64,000 nt of DNA from Lepidodermella squamata (GCA_047495785.1 JBLDXI010000001.1:4898001-4962000); one strand, 5' to 3'; counted from the stretch's first letter, positions 12,201-25,600 are shown. The notes: generated by a model not told the origin, from the letters alone. Numbers and translations are program-made.

Positions 12201-12449
12201 TTTCTGGACATTTCAGTCTTCAGTCTTCGCCTTCGGTCTTCAACATCAGAAATATTTTTCAACTCTTGCCTTCAGCCTTCAGCCTCTGACTCAGCAACAT
12301 GTTGAATGGTTGAGTGATACCTCTGGTAATGCTGTTGATACATCATGATCATATAGAGCCATCACCGGGTATTCATTCATCCACTCGCAGTTGCTAATCA
12401 CAATCATTCAATGTATTCGTGTATTCGTTTTTCACTTTTCCTCATTTCT

Positions 12450-12546
12450 AGGTCAACCAAATTTAGGTCACTTACTCACATTAGGTCACGTAAAAGCGAC
12501 TTATTAAAGGCAACACTTTGACCTGATAGTAAAAAATCAGGTCAAA
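12450..12546. promoter_or_regulatory. Cluster of five AGGTCA nuclear-receptor half-sites
   Basis: AGGTCA occurs at 12450-12455, 12465-12470, 12483-12488 and 12539-12544, and its complement TGACCT at 12519-12524. The last two sit in a perfect 10-bp inverted repeat, TTTGACCTGA (12517-12526) and TCAGGTCAAA (12537-12546), around a 10-base loop. The spacings (9 and 12 bases between direct copies) are not classical DR1-DR5, so binding by receptor dimers is only a possibility. Confidence 0.35.
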
Positions 12547-15118
12547 TCGTTTAATAACTCGCTTTTGCGTCCTTACTATGATCGGCTATGATGGGAGATG
12601 GGTCGGGAATATCATCGTAAGGACAACTCCGCTTGCTTGGAAATACAGCCGGGTGTTAGGAGCAGCCATCGCAGGCCTAATAGCATGGGCCATGCCTGTA
12701 TTGCCACGCTGCTATGAGTACTACGCTATGAGTAGCTATGGTTAGGATGTTAACCAGGCTTAGTCGGCCCCGTTTTATTTGGTGGAAGCGAATACTGCTT
12801 GTTGACGCTTGACGCAGAAATATAGTTCCTTTAGGACAGTCGGTTATAGGGCTGTATCGCAGCGACGTTCAGACAGGCGAATGCTTCATCGAATGACATG
12901 GCCTTGTTACCAATTCATCAACGTAGTCAAACGCCTTCTGCCAGGAACTTTTCCCTGTTCCCAAGCTTTAGATATTTCAGCAATAAATAGGTACAGCGAA
13001 TAGCCGTCTCGCGGCATTCGTTTCGACCAAAACGAAAATGCGAGGCGAATATATAGTATACCTATATCGTTTCCAAATTTACTAATATATTAGAGCAATT
13101 ACTTGGTACGGCTGTGGAATTTTTCGTATCAGTCGTTACTCGGCACCCGGCACCCGCAGTTCATAGCAAAAAGATTAAAACCGGGCGACTGCTTGAAGCA
13201 TTTGAGAAATGTTACCGAGTGTGGATTAAACCGAACCAATTTTTTCTCAGGTGCTCGATTTTTGGCTCTAAAACGTGGGACAACGCGCCTTAAAGTCACC
13301 TCTTTTTTCAGAGGCTCGAGACAATGGCAAGTATTCATCGTAAACTAGCCGAAAATATTAGGCCAAAGTTATACACTGCGCAAAACTATCCGGTCCATTG
13401 TCACTTGCCCGATATTTGCCAGCCATTTGTGAACAATTTATCGTAGGTAAATGGACATTTTTAGTTATGTTTTTAAACTTGTTCTTAAGTATGGTAGATT
13501 TTAGAGCAGCAGTTCTGCTATTCCTATTATTTTGCTTGCTGATTCAGCGAGAAGAAATTGACCCTTAGCAAGGGAATAGTGGGCGAATTTTGTGAATTTT
13601 CCAAAATAACATGTAGACCTGCAGTAGAAGGTCTGAGATTCAATTATTCTTTAAACCACTCCATTTCAGGATTTTGAGTTTCATCCTGTCCTATTAATAT
13701 GGTGGGAAAGACTACCTTGCCTGCGAATAGTCTTTTCGGTTCAGGTGGGGACACATGGGGACAACACGATCTTGAAAAATTCGAAACGAGATCCCTCTCA
13801 GATCCCACATTTATATCGACTGAGATGTAGAAAATTCGTTTCATATTTATCGTCTGACCTGACCAGATGCAATAAAAATTCATCGTACGAAGTATGCGCG
13901 TTTCTGAAATCGTCCGCTGATTTTGATACATTTTGATACCCATATTCTCAGCAGAAATATTGGCTTATCGATCTCACGATGCCAAAAATTATCCCAAACG
14001 GCTTGTTTCGCTTGTTGTTGTTTCCATTTAAAGTGGGTCGTTCTTTGCACCGTTCAATATTTTCGGTTCCCGAACGAACGCGAAATCGTGTTGTAGGTAT
14101 ATAAAATATTTTCATGTACTATTAGATATTTTATGATACAAATTTGGTGAAATTATTTACTGCTTTTCCTCTCATTTTCAGCTGATTCTGCTGCTGCCAA
14201 ATATGTTCACGAAATTTCGTAGATTTCATCGATATCCGCGTTAAGCCGGCATTTGGCTGCGGAAATATTTTGTCGCGTTCCTCGCCCACGTGGTTATTAG
14301 CTTACCGGGTATTATTTTGTTCGGAATGCGGCTGGCGTGAGAGAGAGAGAGCAACTTGATGCCATCAAGCTGGTGCGCGTTACCGCACAGATGATGACCT
14401 ATCGACCGACTTTGTCACCCCCGCCGCATTTAGCCTCTTGTGCCGGCCGCCCGGTTAACACTCGAAACAGCCGTAAATAGCGCCCGCCTATCACGCATGC
14501 ATTACGCCGGCTGCGTGTTGCCTTGAGAGCGCATAACATAAGATCCATTTCCCGACCGCTTGTGAGTAATATAATATTATGTTAGGCCCTCATCCACGAT
14601 AATAATAGACAACGTACGGTATTCATTTCATGTTATAGGCCTTGAGGAATGAAGTGGAGAAACATAATTGGTCAGAAAGCCGCAAAATTCCATGTTACGT
14701 CACGTAAAACGATCTCGAGATTCCGAAAATGCCTGGCTAATTGCAAGAGAAAGTCATTGATGGATTATGCAAAACTTCCAGGAAACCAATTTGAAACTTG
14801 CAGATTTTTGGTACCTATGCAGGGTACAGCACGGTATTTTCTGATTCAACGGTTGGTTGCACAAAAACTTGATTGGAAGAGGAACGGGAAACATTAGACA
14901 CCTCTCCCTATGGCTATTTGCATCAAAATGTATAAAATGATTGAAAATTATAAAAGCTCTCTGAAAATTTCCAAATAATTATTTCCAAGTTTTCTCTGAG
15001 GAGCGCCGCCGTTTTATTTTCAAAATAATTTTCATTTTTTCAAATCTTACTCTGCGCTCGCCTTTTATTTTGACGCAAAAGTTGCCTTGAAATTGTTTGA
15101 TGCAATTCGGAACCCAAT
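12547..15118. other. Gene-poor intergenic DNA
   Basis: No gene is supported. A short GA run lies near 14339-14351. The region lies between the promoter-like island and the pogo-type MITE. Confidence 0.35.
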
Positions 15119-15120
15119 TA

Positions 15121-15559
15121 CAGTGAAAGTTGTCTAAACGCCAGGCAAAATGGTCCGGTTTAGACGAAGTCCGGTTTAGAATTAGGAAATATAAGGGAAA
15201 TATACCGTAAAATTCAGGATTTTTCACATTTTACGAAGTCATTGAAGTTACATCTTTCTATATACATGATTGAACTACATTGACCCTAGATGCCTAATTT
15301 TGAAATTTTCCGAGGTATCTCATGACAGGCAGGTGCCTTCATTTTCCCTCAAATCTTCTACAAAATTGGCCTTTTTTATGCGTAAACCGGACTCGGACTC
15401 AAAAATCCGTCCGGTTTATACCACCAGTCCGGTTTAGTGAGTCCGGTTTAGACAATAAAATTATAATGTTAAGTCCATACTTTTGGATCGAGCCACCCGA
15501 AAACGTCTGGTTTAGAGAAAGTCCGGTTTACACCGGTCCGGCTTAGACAACTTTTTCTG
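15121..15559. mobile_element. Pogo/Tigger-like MITE, 439 bp, TA target site
   Basis: The ends are CAGTGAAAGTTGTCTAAACG (left) and, read inward from the right, CAGAAAAAGTTGTCTAAGCC. Both are flanked by TA (15119-15120 and 15560-15561), the target duplication of Tc1/mariner/pogo elements. The word GTCCGGTTTAGA recurs inside in both orientations (around 15154, 15170, 15385, 15411, 15427, 15439 and 15520). There is no transposase, so the element is non-autonomous. Tigger-type ends usually start with CAG and resemble this. Confidence 0.75.
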
Positions 15560-15964
15560 TATACAGCCGCTTCGATCTTGATGACAAGCATTTGTTGCAT
15601 TTTCTGCTCTCAATTTATCTGCAAAAGTTGGATGAATGAATTCGCGATCGTAGGCTTTTGTGCGAATTCTGTTCACGAGTTCTACGCGAAAAATTGCGAA
15701 CGCTTTTCTTTTTTATTCACGTGCAATTCGACGTCGTTTTCCTTCTGTGAACAGCAAACCCTTTGGCTTCAACAAAACCATCACGAAAAAAGCATGAAAA
15801 ATAAGTCTCGTTTATTTTGAACAGCTCATAATTTGCATAAAACAGGAATTATTTGTAGTTCCACTAGTCCGAAAGTAACAAAAATAGAACAAACTATCCG
15901 GTAAATCACGATGTTTATGATAAAAATAAAGCCAAGTCAATTTTTATCGAAATCCCTTATTATT

Positions 15965-17978
15965 TCACACCAAAATTTGTCCTCGCGACGCTTTCATCGC
16001 CATAATTTCATCGAGAACAGCGCGGAAAGCTTCGAAACTGACAGTTTCACGGTCGGCTGAGCGGCGGCCAGACGGCGCTGTCAACTTGCCGCCGTTCGAT
16101 TGAATCGACTGGGCGCGTTCGAAAATCGCCTCGAAATCGCCCTCAGTCATATCGACGCCAATGTGCGACAGAATCGTCTTGATTTCGGTGCGACTTCGCG
16201 GCTGGAAAATGTCACGCTCCGTCAGACCGTGACGCGCCATTATCGACGGGCGAATCGACGCCCACGCGCCCGGTTCGTCGCCGTAATTTTGCCGATCGTC
16301 CAATTTTCGAAGCCGAGGCGCTGGTAGGTCGAACCGCCTCGAGGGTACCCCAAAGGTCCGCAAATTCGCAGTTGAAACGTCAGAATTCGCACCGTAAAGC
16401 GACGAGGTTTTCCGATAATCAGTTATTGATTCATCGATTTTCTTTTCTAATTTCGCGAGGTTAGCCGGGTCTTCTGAGTTGTGCTTCAAACACGCGGTGG
16501 TTTTCGCGTCACCAATCGTCCGATCAGTCCAGTTGAGAATGCAGACTAATTGGCCGTAATTGATTCGGCCGATTTTAGGCCCATTCGGGGCGTCAATGCC
16601 GCATAATTCGGACGAAGGACCGCAAATACCCACATCGCATAGATCTAGCAGTTGTTCAAGGACTTCTGGCTCCAAAGGAACGCCCATCGTTTTAAAAATA
16701 TTTCGCATATCCTCGAGTGGTAGACTGCCCGCGTTTTCTTTATCCTTCGCCAGGCAAATATTCATAAATTGTTCAAAAGCTGCCCATTGATGCTTTTTCA
16801 ACTGCCTGCGAACTTCTGAAATGATGGCGTTTCTTCGATTCCAGTGGTTATGCAGCCACTCTTTCGGAGTTCTCATATGGATCAATTCGCCAGCTTTGTA
16901 AGGATCAGGCTTTGATGGCAGGCCAAAAGTGTAGCATAATGGATCGACAGGCATTGTATCAGCAATTGGGTCACGCACTTTGCCTAACTGATGCGAAAAA
17001 CGTTCTCGGTAGTTGACTAAACGCTCAGATTCAACCCGAGCGCCTTTTCGCTCTAAGCATTCGGTCATCCAATCCATGGCTTTCTTTGTCTTACCACCCC
17101 TCGGGTCATTCGGGGTCGGCATGCCAAATTTCTTCATATCGTCTAAAATGAAATAAGCTATTCAAACAGGATATCGGGGATATGCGAAAAAAACAAACCG
17201 AAACATGGGTAATCTCGATGTTTCTGTTCGCCAGGGTAGTAGGCCGAGTGACTGAGACGGTAAAGATCTTTGCACTGATCGCCTTCCCACTCGACTTGTA
17301 AGGTTGACTTGGGTGGGTTGATGATTTTACCTCCATCTTCATCTCTGACATTCTTAACGCCAAAAGTGGCTTCGTATGGGTCAATATTAGCAGGTAGATT
17401 CGGTTTTGGAACTGCGCCGAGTGGATGTTTTGTGGAGGCATAACAGTTGGCCTCTTTCATCAAATCGAGGTGATGCTCGACTAAGGACTTGGGAGGCGGG
17501 TTAAGCAGATCTCCGCTGGTGTCGAACTGTTTTGTCGGCAAGCCATGAACACGTTCTTGAGCTATCTGACGTTCTGGATCATTGACTTGCCCGTAGTGAA
17601 TGCGGCGTTGTTCGTAAGGTGTGAAGTAGTAATTGTGAAACTTCTCGATGTTGGGCGGTAGCGGTCCCTGAAATTGCAGTGATGTTTCAAGTTATGCTCA
17701 AAGTAGTTCCAATTTACCTCAGGTGCGCTCTTGATTATCTTTCCGACATTCTCCACCTCAGGGCCTGGCAGTAGACCTGCCCCGGGCAATTCAGGAAATC
17801 GTTCTTTGAATTTGTCAGGGAATACAGGCTGCTTCTTTTGCCGATAAAGCGGAGTCGGCTCGACGTAAATCGGCAGCTTTCCCATAACAGGGGGAACGGA
17901 TGTTCGAATAGAGTTGAAAGCCTCGGCCGAGCCAACCTGAATGCCATCACTAGATCCAGCAGCGTTAGCCTCAGGCAT
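15965..17978 (-). CDS. EFHB: EF-hand domain-containing family member B
   Basis: EFHB is a ciliary/flagellar protein reported at doublet microtubules and linked to calcium signalling. Three exons: 17978-17718, 17667-17199 and 17142-15965, in consistent phase, giving 635 residues (human about 833). The real start is ATG at 17978; the frame is also open a few codons upstream, without an ATG. Recognisable parts: PLPPNIEKFHNYYFTPYEQR; tandem proline-containing repeats of the DPYEATFGV and FGLPSKPDPYKAGELI type; RFGMPTPNDPRG-like text after the second splice (FDDMKKFGMPTPNDPRGGK); an EF-hand-like region around LPLEDMRNIFKTMGVPLEPE; and a C-terminal EF-hand-like FEAFRAVLDEIM. The calcium loops are degenerate. 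The identification rests on the overall motif order. Confidence 0.8.
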
Positions 17979-19136
17979 TGTCACTTCAAGGTTTAATTCG
18001 TTAAACGCCCTAATACAAATCGTTCAGTTAACCAACTGGGAAATCCAGGGCATGTTTATGGGGACCAAAACAGAATGCTGCAATAAAAACATGAGCAGCT
18101 TCAAATCGCCACAAATAATAGGTTTCATTTAGGTTGCTTAGGCGATGCCGGGAGCTCAGGAAGTATCGGCCTCTTGAGGTGGTTACCTACTGACCGCTTT
18201 TCATGGCGTGTTGCTACGGACTCATAATTATTGTTGTCATGCCCATAAATTTTTATTAAAACATAAAAATATAACACTTGAAATTTATTGGAATAATTAT
18301 ATTAATTTGTGATCATGATGATTTGAGACCCACGTGGTTTGACTCCTGATGATCTCCCACGGTTTGAGGTTCTCATCAGATTTGGCAACAACTCAGACGA
18401 GAACGCAGGAGCTTCTGAAAGCAAAATAGAGCTACGGGAGTCATGTGACGTATATGTAGACGGACGCAGGACTACCTGATTTTACCTAATCCATAAAACA
18501 CGAATATTCAGAAATTCGGCCTGGCCTGTATCACAACAATGGATAAATCGAACGAGATCATAATCTTTTCCGCGATGTTTTTCGGGTAGTCCTGCTTCCG
18601 TCAACATACGTCATCTACGTCACATGACGGGAGCGACCTGTTTCATCATGGATCATCCTGATAAGTTTTGCACTTGATAATGTGGTATTGAAATCGGAAA
18701 ATCCTGATATTTCAATTCGACCCTTTGAGGTCTTGACGACGCGACAAGAAGCCAAGGTAGAAGATCTTATTCTGATGCAGTGCAAACTCCGATGGATGGT
18801 AATGATTTAAAAGCGTCCATTTTCTCTTCGGTAGCTTCAATCTGTGGAGAAATGCGCCAAATTCTTTTTTGACTTGTGGAAAAAATGGCACGAATCAAAT
18901 TGAGGAGAATCAGTGCATTTCTCGTCTGTATGCTGAATTAATGATGTTATTGCCAAAATCGTAACCTTGAAAGTAGAAAAGCATTTCCTGGAAGTCATCG
19001 TTAGTGGAATACAATTAGCTTGGAGGCCATGGTGTGTTTTATTGAACGTTCGTCATATGTTAATTAACTGCAAGGAGAAAGCAATTCGATATGCTGTACA
19101 TTCTCTATCACTTCAATGGCGTTTATTGATTGTTAA
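17979..19136. other. Intergenic region with one inverted-repeat element
   Basis: Upstream of EFHB. Apart from the hairpin/MITE at 18431-18640, I see no gene, RNA or promoter motif that I can support. Confidence 0.35.
18431..18640. mobile_element. Hairpin or MITE with long imperfect terminal inverted repeats
   Basis: The left arm 18431-18475 (GGGAGTCATGTGACGTA ... GCAGGACTACC) is matched in reverse complement by 18592-18640 (GGTAGTCCTGC ... TACGTCACATGACGGGAG). The right arm has about ten extra bases, a second TACGT-type copy. Arms are 40-50 bases around a spacer of about 110. Exact ends and target duplication are not clear. Confidence 0.5.
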
Positions 19137-19542
19137 TTACCATGGACATGCGACAAAGCCTGGGTGGCCTAATGGGTCTCCGAGTGGTGGCTCGTATCCT
19201 GAAAATGAAGATAGAAGTGCTTAGTGTGGAAAGTTGAATACTCCTACCTTCTCGCCAGCTACAAGCAGGATCGCCTAATTCTTCGCCATTAGTTAGGCCG
19301 TCATTATCACTGTCCTTGTGGCATAGCCAACGGGTCCATTTGAATCCAGCTTCTTTAAAATCACGGCCGAACAAATTTATTGCCCCGCCACCTTGATCAT
19401 GCGCATGCCCTGCAGCTGGCCAACTCCATCCGGGTGGTTTGCATGGATGCGGCACCCGAAATCCATTCGGGATGCGACTTTGAAACATCTCTAGCGCGTA
19501 AGCTAACTCAAGGCCAATCAGAACCAGCATCAATCGAACCAT
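19137..19542 (-). CDS. Temptin-like secreted Cys-rich protein
   Basis: Temptin is a water-borne attraction protein first known from Aplysia; relatives occur across invertebrates, mostly of unknown role. Two exons, 19542-19248 and 19198-19137, join in phase 1 to give 118 residues. A signal peptide (MVRLMLVLIGLELAYALE) is followed by the family pattern: RIPNGFRVPHPCKPPGW, GHAHDQGGGAINLFGRDF, W(T)RWLCHKDSDNDGLTNG, GEELGDPACSW, then after the splice PPLGDPLGHPGFVACPW. The four cysteines fit two disulfides. DSDNDGLTNGEELGD resembles a calcium-binding thrombospondin-3-like loop. The spliced end restores the family's HPG..C ending, which supports the intron. The start lies 131 bp from the divergent DHX35 start. 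Confidence 0.82.
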
Positions 19543-19673
19543 TTTCGATGAGAATGAGATTTATCATCAAACGATAGCTAGACTAACGCGACGCTTTCAG
19601 CCGGAAATGTGAACTCGGGTCACCAGACTTTATTATTGATTTTTCATTGCTAGATTTATGTTATTTATATGAA
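19543..19673. promoter_or_regulatory. Divergent promoter between the temptin-like gene and DHX35
   Basis: Only 131 bases separate two opposite start codons, so both promoters and 5' leaders must share this space or overlap each other's transcripts. No TATA box is visible. Confidence 0.5.
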
Positions 19674-22600
19674 ATGAAACGGCAGTTCCTGAAACCGGCC
19701 GATGTCAGTACGGTCGGCATTGGCTTGAAGCCTGGTATAACTGAAGAAAGAGCCGACCCTGGGTCATTCAGTGCGGTTTTCAACCCTCACCGGGCTTTGA
19801 GTATCGCCCAACAGCGCCAGCAGTTGCCGGTCTTTAAAGCGAGAACGCATTTGCTGTATTTACTCGAGACCCATCAAACGCTGATTATTGAAGGCGAAAC
19901 CGGTATAATTATATGGCTTAAGACGAGAAAAAAATGAAAAATTCGTTAATTTTCAGGCTCTGGAAAATCTACTCAAATTGCGCAGTATTTGAACGAAGCC
20001 GGCTGGACGGCGAATGGGTTGAAAATAGCCGTAACCCAACCGAGGCGTATTTCGTGCGTTAACCTCGCAACTCGAGTTGCCGAAGAAATGGGCTCGGCAC
20101 TCGGGAGAGAAGTCGGCTATGCCGTACGTTTCGATGACTGCTACGACGCTCGGCTGACGCGGATAAAATTTCTCACAGAAGGCATGCTGATTCGCGAGAT
20201 GATGCGAGACCCATTGCTGCGACAATACGCAGTAGTAATGGTGAGCTAAAATCTCCTATAATTATTCATGATATTTCCTAAAGGAAAATTTCACAAAATC
20301 ACAACAAATTCTGCACCTATCAAGGTTTTTTTTTACCGATAACGATTACTATCATTTCCTGAATTTCCTGCGAAGCTCAAAATAATTTTATTCAGTGCCA
20401 ATAGTACCAACAGCTTTTTTCATCTTTTCCTCGCTTTGAAACACGACCGCCAGAGACGTAGCCACTCATAGTGCTACGACTGCCACTGCTAGCTTTGAGT
20501 TAGCTTTTTGAGGAGAAACTGGCGATCCATCAGAATGATAGAGCGGCTTAAACTTCAGGTGCTGGGAGGAGCCTTAACTGTCGATCTTGCGACCATTTGA
20601 TGCCAAAGAAAATCATTGGTATTCAAAGAAAATCAGTGGATTCTGTATTCTGAAATGAATAACAAACATAATTTTAGAATCGAACTGAATTTAAACGAAG
20701 AATAACATTAAAAGTGGTTGCGGCAAAAATTCAACATGTTTTTTCAATATGTCGGAAAAAGAGATACAATCAACAGCGCTCGTTTTAGTTTTAGCTCTGG
20801 TGGTGAAAAGCGAGACAGCTACGTCGTAGCGGCCGAAAATTTCTGCGAGATGCACGGCCGATAGGCGAATGTAGCGCTTTTTCTCGCTACAAAAGCTAAC
20901 AGCTTTTACTTGATGCAGTAAATTTGTCATCAAGTACTGACCTTTAAGCAAGCTTCCAGCCGAGCCAACTTACCTACGGGAAAAACGCATTGTCGGTTAA
21001 CAGCATGAGCTGCATCGCGATTGTGATGCGTTTGGAGAGCTTGAACCGATTTTTTGGCCAGGAGCACCAGATCTTTTTTGGGGATCGAAACGCGCCACCG
21101 GATCAAACAATTGAGAGTCAGATCATCGATGCGTCGAAATTCGGTGACCGCACAGCTATGCTTGAGAATATATTGATTTTGAGGACATTTTTGGCTATTT
21201 GATTTGATCAAATTGAGGAGAGAGATATTTGAAGAGCTATTTTACCTATTTTACATGAATGCGTTAAAATAATTACATGATTTTTTGATTAGTATGAAAT
21301 TCAACATTTTGGCAGCGAATTGTACGAGCTTCATGCAAAATTCAATATTAAGAAAGCAAATTCGCTATTACCTAAATAATCGGAAATCGGCTTATTTCTG
21401 CATTTTTTCCCTATTTCGCGGAACGGTTAAAAGCGAATTGCTTCAAAAAATTTGAAAAATATAGGCACTGAGTTGTAATTATTTTTCGATTTTATTTTCA
21501 GGTAGATGAAGCGCATGAACGATGCCTGAATACCGATATCGTCATCGGCCTTCTCCGAAAAATTCAGAAAAAACGCCGCGATCTGCGAATAATAATCTCC
21601 TCGGCAACAATGGACGTGCGTGAATTTCGCGAGTTTTTCGAAGCAGCCCACGAACAGAAAACGGAGAGCGAAACCTCGAAAACCGATATGGATTCAAATT
21701 TGAAACCAGTCGCCGAACTAGCCGTTGAAGGCGCCGTTTTTCCCGTCAAAATTTTCTACTCGTCGAGCCCGGTTGCCGACTACGTTGCCGCGAGCATCGA
21801 GACCGTGCAGAAAATTCACGAAAATCTGCCCGTTGGCGATGTTTTGGTATTTCTGACCGGGCAGGAAGAAATCGAACGGGCGTGTCGCAGTCTCAATGAA
21901 TACGCCGAGACACTGCCGAAAAAAGCCATGCGGTTACAAGTCGCGCCGTTATACAGCGGTCTGCCATTTGCTGATCAAATCAAAGTTTTCGATCCTCTTC
22001 CACCCTATATTCGCAAAGTGAGTTCGTGTTTCGATCTTGAATTTATTAGCGATTGTCATGTCTTAAATTACCAGCGTTTCCTGGGTTCTTAAATCACCAA
22101 ATTATACAGCGTTTCAAGGTTTTTAAATTTGTTTGAAAAATTGAGGGGGAATTATTAGCTAATTCAAAACAAAAATGAAAGTTTAAACATTTAAATTTGA
22201 GTGAAATTATCTCATTTTCAACATAAAATGTCGTGAATTGGTTACTTTAAACGGCAATCAACCTATTTCGAATATTTCGGCGTTGAGAAAGGATTCAAAT
22301 TTTCGCATTTGAAAGTGATGTAAAGAAGTTGGAATTTATTAACAAATTTTATCTCTCGTAAATATTACGGTAGCCCCAATGGGCTGTACCTAGTGTTTGC
22401 AAGTAGGCATGCATAATCGACGAGCGAGCACGTGCGCTGGTATTGATGTGCGACGTGTGTGCGTGTGTGTGCTTAGCCTGACTATTGTTTGCTGCTATTT
22501 GAGAGGCGTAGTCCTATGTGGAAAATGCGAGCGCCGCTAGTGTAACGGTATCATACAAGATTCCCATTCTTGTGACCCGGGTTCGACTCCCGGGCGGCGC

Positions 22601-25600
22601 ACTTTCACTTTTTCATTTTTTTTTTTTATTATTATTTTTATCATGTTCGATTCTATTCGGACTTGAAATTTCATACTCCCATTATTTCATAGACGGGATT
22701 ATTTTTAAGAATATGTGAGGACAGAACCTTAGGGTTAGGCTTAGACAAGGCGCATGAGATTCGCTTTTCATAGACAACATCAGATACATTCTTGTTAGTC
22801 ATTACTAAAACTGAACTTGAAATAATAATAATAGTGTTTTGTTTTTTCTCTCATTCGACTTGCGCGTCTATACCGTTTCCGGTTTTGGAGAGGGCGAAGG
22901 CAGGCGAAAGATGGAAATCACCCACCCCCACAGTTGAATATCTTAAAACTGAGACTTGATCCATGCTAATTAATTAACTACTCGAAAAATTTGTCGATCT
23001 GTAGCCGTAAAATCACTCGCTCCAAACTCTGAGCCCATGGAGATCGGGATAGATATAACCACCTATATTATATTGTCTTTGTTTAGGTAATAATAGCGAC
23101 TAATTTGGCGGAAGCGTCGGTGACGGTGCCGAACGTTGGCTACGTGATCGACAGCGGTTTCGTGAAGCTGAAAGTGCTGAACCCGAAGAACGGCCTCGAA
23201 GCCCTGATGACGGTGCCGGTGTCGAAAGCGAGCGCCGACCAGCGGGCGGGCCGGGCCGGTCGAACGCGTGACGGCTCGGTGTTCCGGCTGTACACGGAGG
23301 ACGCGTACTCGAACATGCTGGCCGACTTCACGGTTCCCGAAATGGCCCGCTGCGACGTTGCTGGGTACGTTTCACTTTCATATGAACCTCTAACCTCAAA
23401 TAGCTCGCTCAATCGGCTACCATGAAGTCCGAAGTAAGAGCGCGGGACTTACCGTAGTGTTTAAAATGATCAAAAATATCAGAAATAAGGCATGCCCTCA
23501 TTCAATTATTATTATTATTTGCAAAATTTCAATGCAGTGAAGAGGAGGTCAGAATTAAATCAGTGAGCATTATCCGAATTTCACGGATAATCTCTCTAAG
23601 GCGCTAAATATCATTTCGAACGACTAGACAATCCGGCACTTCAATAGGGCACATCTGGTGGAAAGACCCGGAATGCGAGGGTGGAATGAAAACATTTAAG
23701 ATAAAAGAGAAACATTTTTTCATCATTTTGTAGTCGGAGAATGATGAGAAATTATTTCATCTTTGGCTCTGTATCTATCATATCACCAGTCAGTCATTTT
23801 TCCTAGTTACGCAGCAATTATTGAATCACGAACTTGGAACGCAGTTGATAGTTATCAGTCGAATATGAGGCATGCTAAAACTGAATAATCCATGATATTC
23901 AAATTTGCTACGCGTTCGTTCCAGCGCTCGACTTGCACTCTACCCACTGGCAATACCGCGGCTACGAATAACCTCTTTTGTTGTTCATCAGTGTGAGCGA
24001 TCGCCGGGCATAGCACGTTGTATTTTAAGTGAAGACCCTTGAAAAGCTTGTCCACCGCAAATTGCATACCAGGCGTTATTGGTTTGCATCTCGTTGGAGA
24101 GATCAGTGTCGTTTGAACGACCTGGATATAAAGGCGATACATAACACGCGGCACAGCGGAGGCTTTTCATGGTAGAGCCGTCTCGATATTTGCTATAAAT
24201 TCTTTTACGGTGATTGAAATCTTTGTGAGGAATAGAGGCTTTAATATAGGGCTAAAGTTTTTACCATGGAATGAAAAATTATAATGGTGGACCGAACCTT
24301 TGGAAAAGTCAAATAAATCACCAATTGCTACACGAGAATTTGTCTAAATAAGTGGATACCCGGGTGGAAAATTGGAGTAGACTCGCTCGAACAGCCGGAC
24401 GAACTCGTCTATTCCTCTCCACGAAGGTTCAAAACGGAGAGATGAGCCGATGATTTCGACTAGAAGGTCGCCCAAGGTCGTCATCTGATTTGAAAGACCT
24501 GCTACTACCTCCATTTAATCCAGCCAAGAATGGATATTTATATTGATCCGGTAGAAAATTTGCATTCGGGCACGGGACATGTGATCTCTTGAATCTTGAC
24601 CTTGATCTCGAGGCGGGTAGACCCCTGCCTATCGCCATCCTGTTGGAAATTTAGGAATACCGACGCTGACAGGCCGGGATTAGTGTGTTGCGATTTCTTC
24701 TTTCAATTTTTTCAAATATTCCTCGACAGTCACATTGCCGTCGAAAAAAATCGGGCCGATAATTGCATCACCGAGAATGAGCCAGACCATTACTTGGGGA
24801 GCACCTGCTTCTGGGTGTCACTGTAGTAGTGGAAGCTGTTTATCTTTCGTGGCATTTGGGAAACTTGATTTCAACGTGTAGATCGATAGATTATAACTTG
24901 GCCATGGAAGACGTTTGCAACTACCTTGGTTGCAGAATCCGTTATCAAAACCATTATTTTCAGCCATTTATATATTCAAAAATTTGATGTTTCTGGTCGT
25001 TTTTTCAATTGCAGTGCGGTACTGCAGCTGATGGCTCTGGGCGTATCGAATGTGGTTCGTTTTCACTACCTGTCACCGCCTCCTGCGCTGCACCTGGCCC
25101 GCGCATTGGAACTGCTGTACGCGCTGGGCGCTATTGATGCCAAGGGCTCGTTGACGGACCCGCTCGGCGTGCGCATGGCTGAATTTCCGCTATCACCTAT
25201 GTTCGCCAAGGTACGATTTTCTTATCAGTCTTCAATTCGAACTTGGCAAACATAAAAATTCGCGAAATCTTGAGCATTTGAAACGACATGCTAGAAAATT
25301 CATGACCTTCTGGCGAGAGGCTTTAAAATTGAAATATGTCTAGAATCCATTGGAATGACGTTTTTTGTCGCTTTTTATGCTGTAGATGCTGCTGGCGTCT
25401 GGCGAGCTGGGCTGTTCTGAAGAGGCGCTCACGATCGCTGCCATGTGCCAGATCCAGAACGTGTTCGTGCAGGTGCCGCCGTCTGCGGGCGGCAAGGCGC
25501 GTCGCCAGGCCGCCATCTCGCGGCGCCTCTTCTCGGTGGCCGAGGGCGACCACATGACGCTGCTCAACGCCTACCGCGCCTTCATCGAAAACCAGCGATC

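Noticed and set aside
23855-24154. Minus-strand ORF in DHX35 intron 4 as a gene
   Set aside because: No motif, no start context and no splice support; probably chance or an unrecognised repeat.
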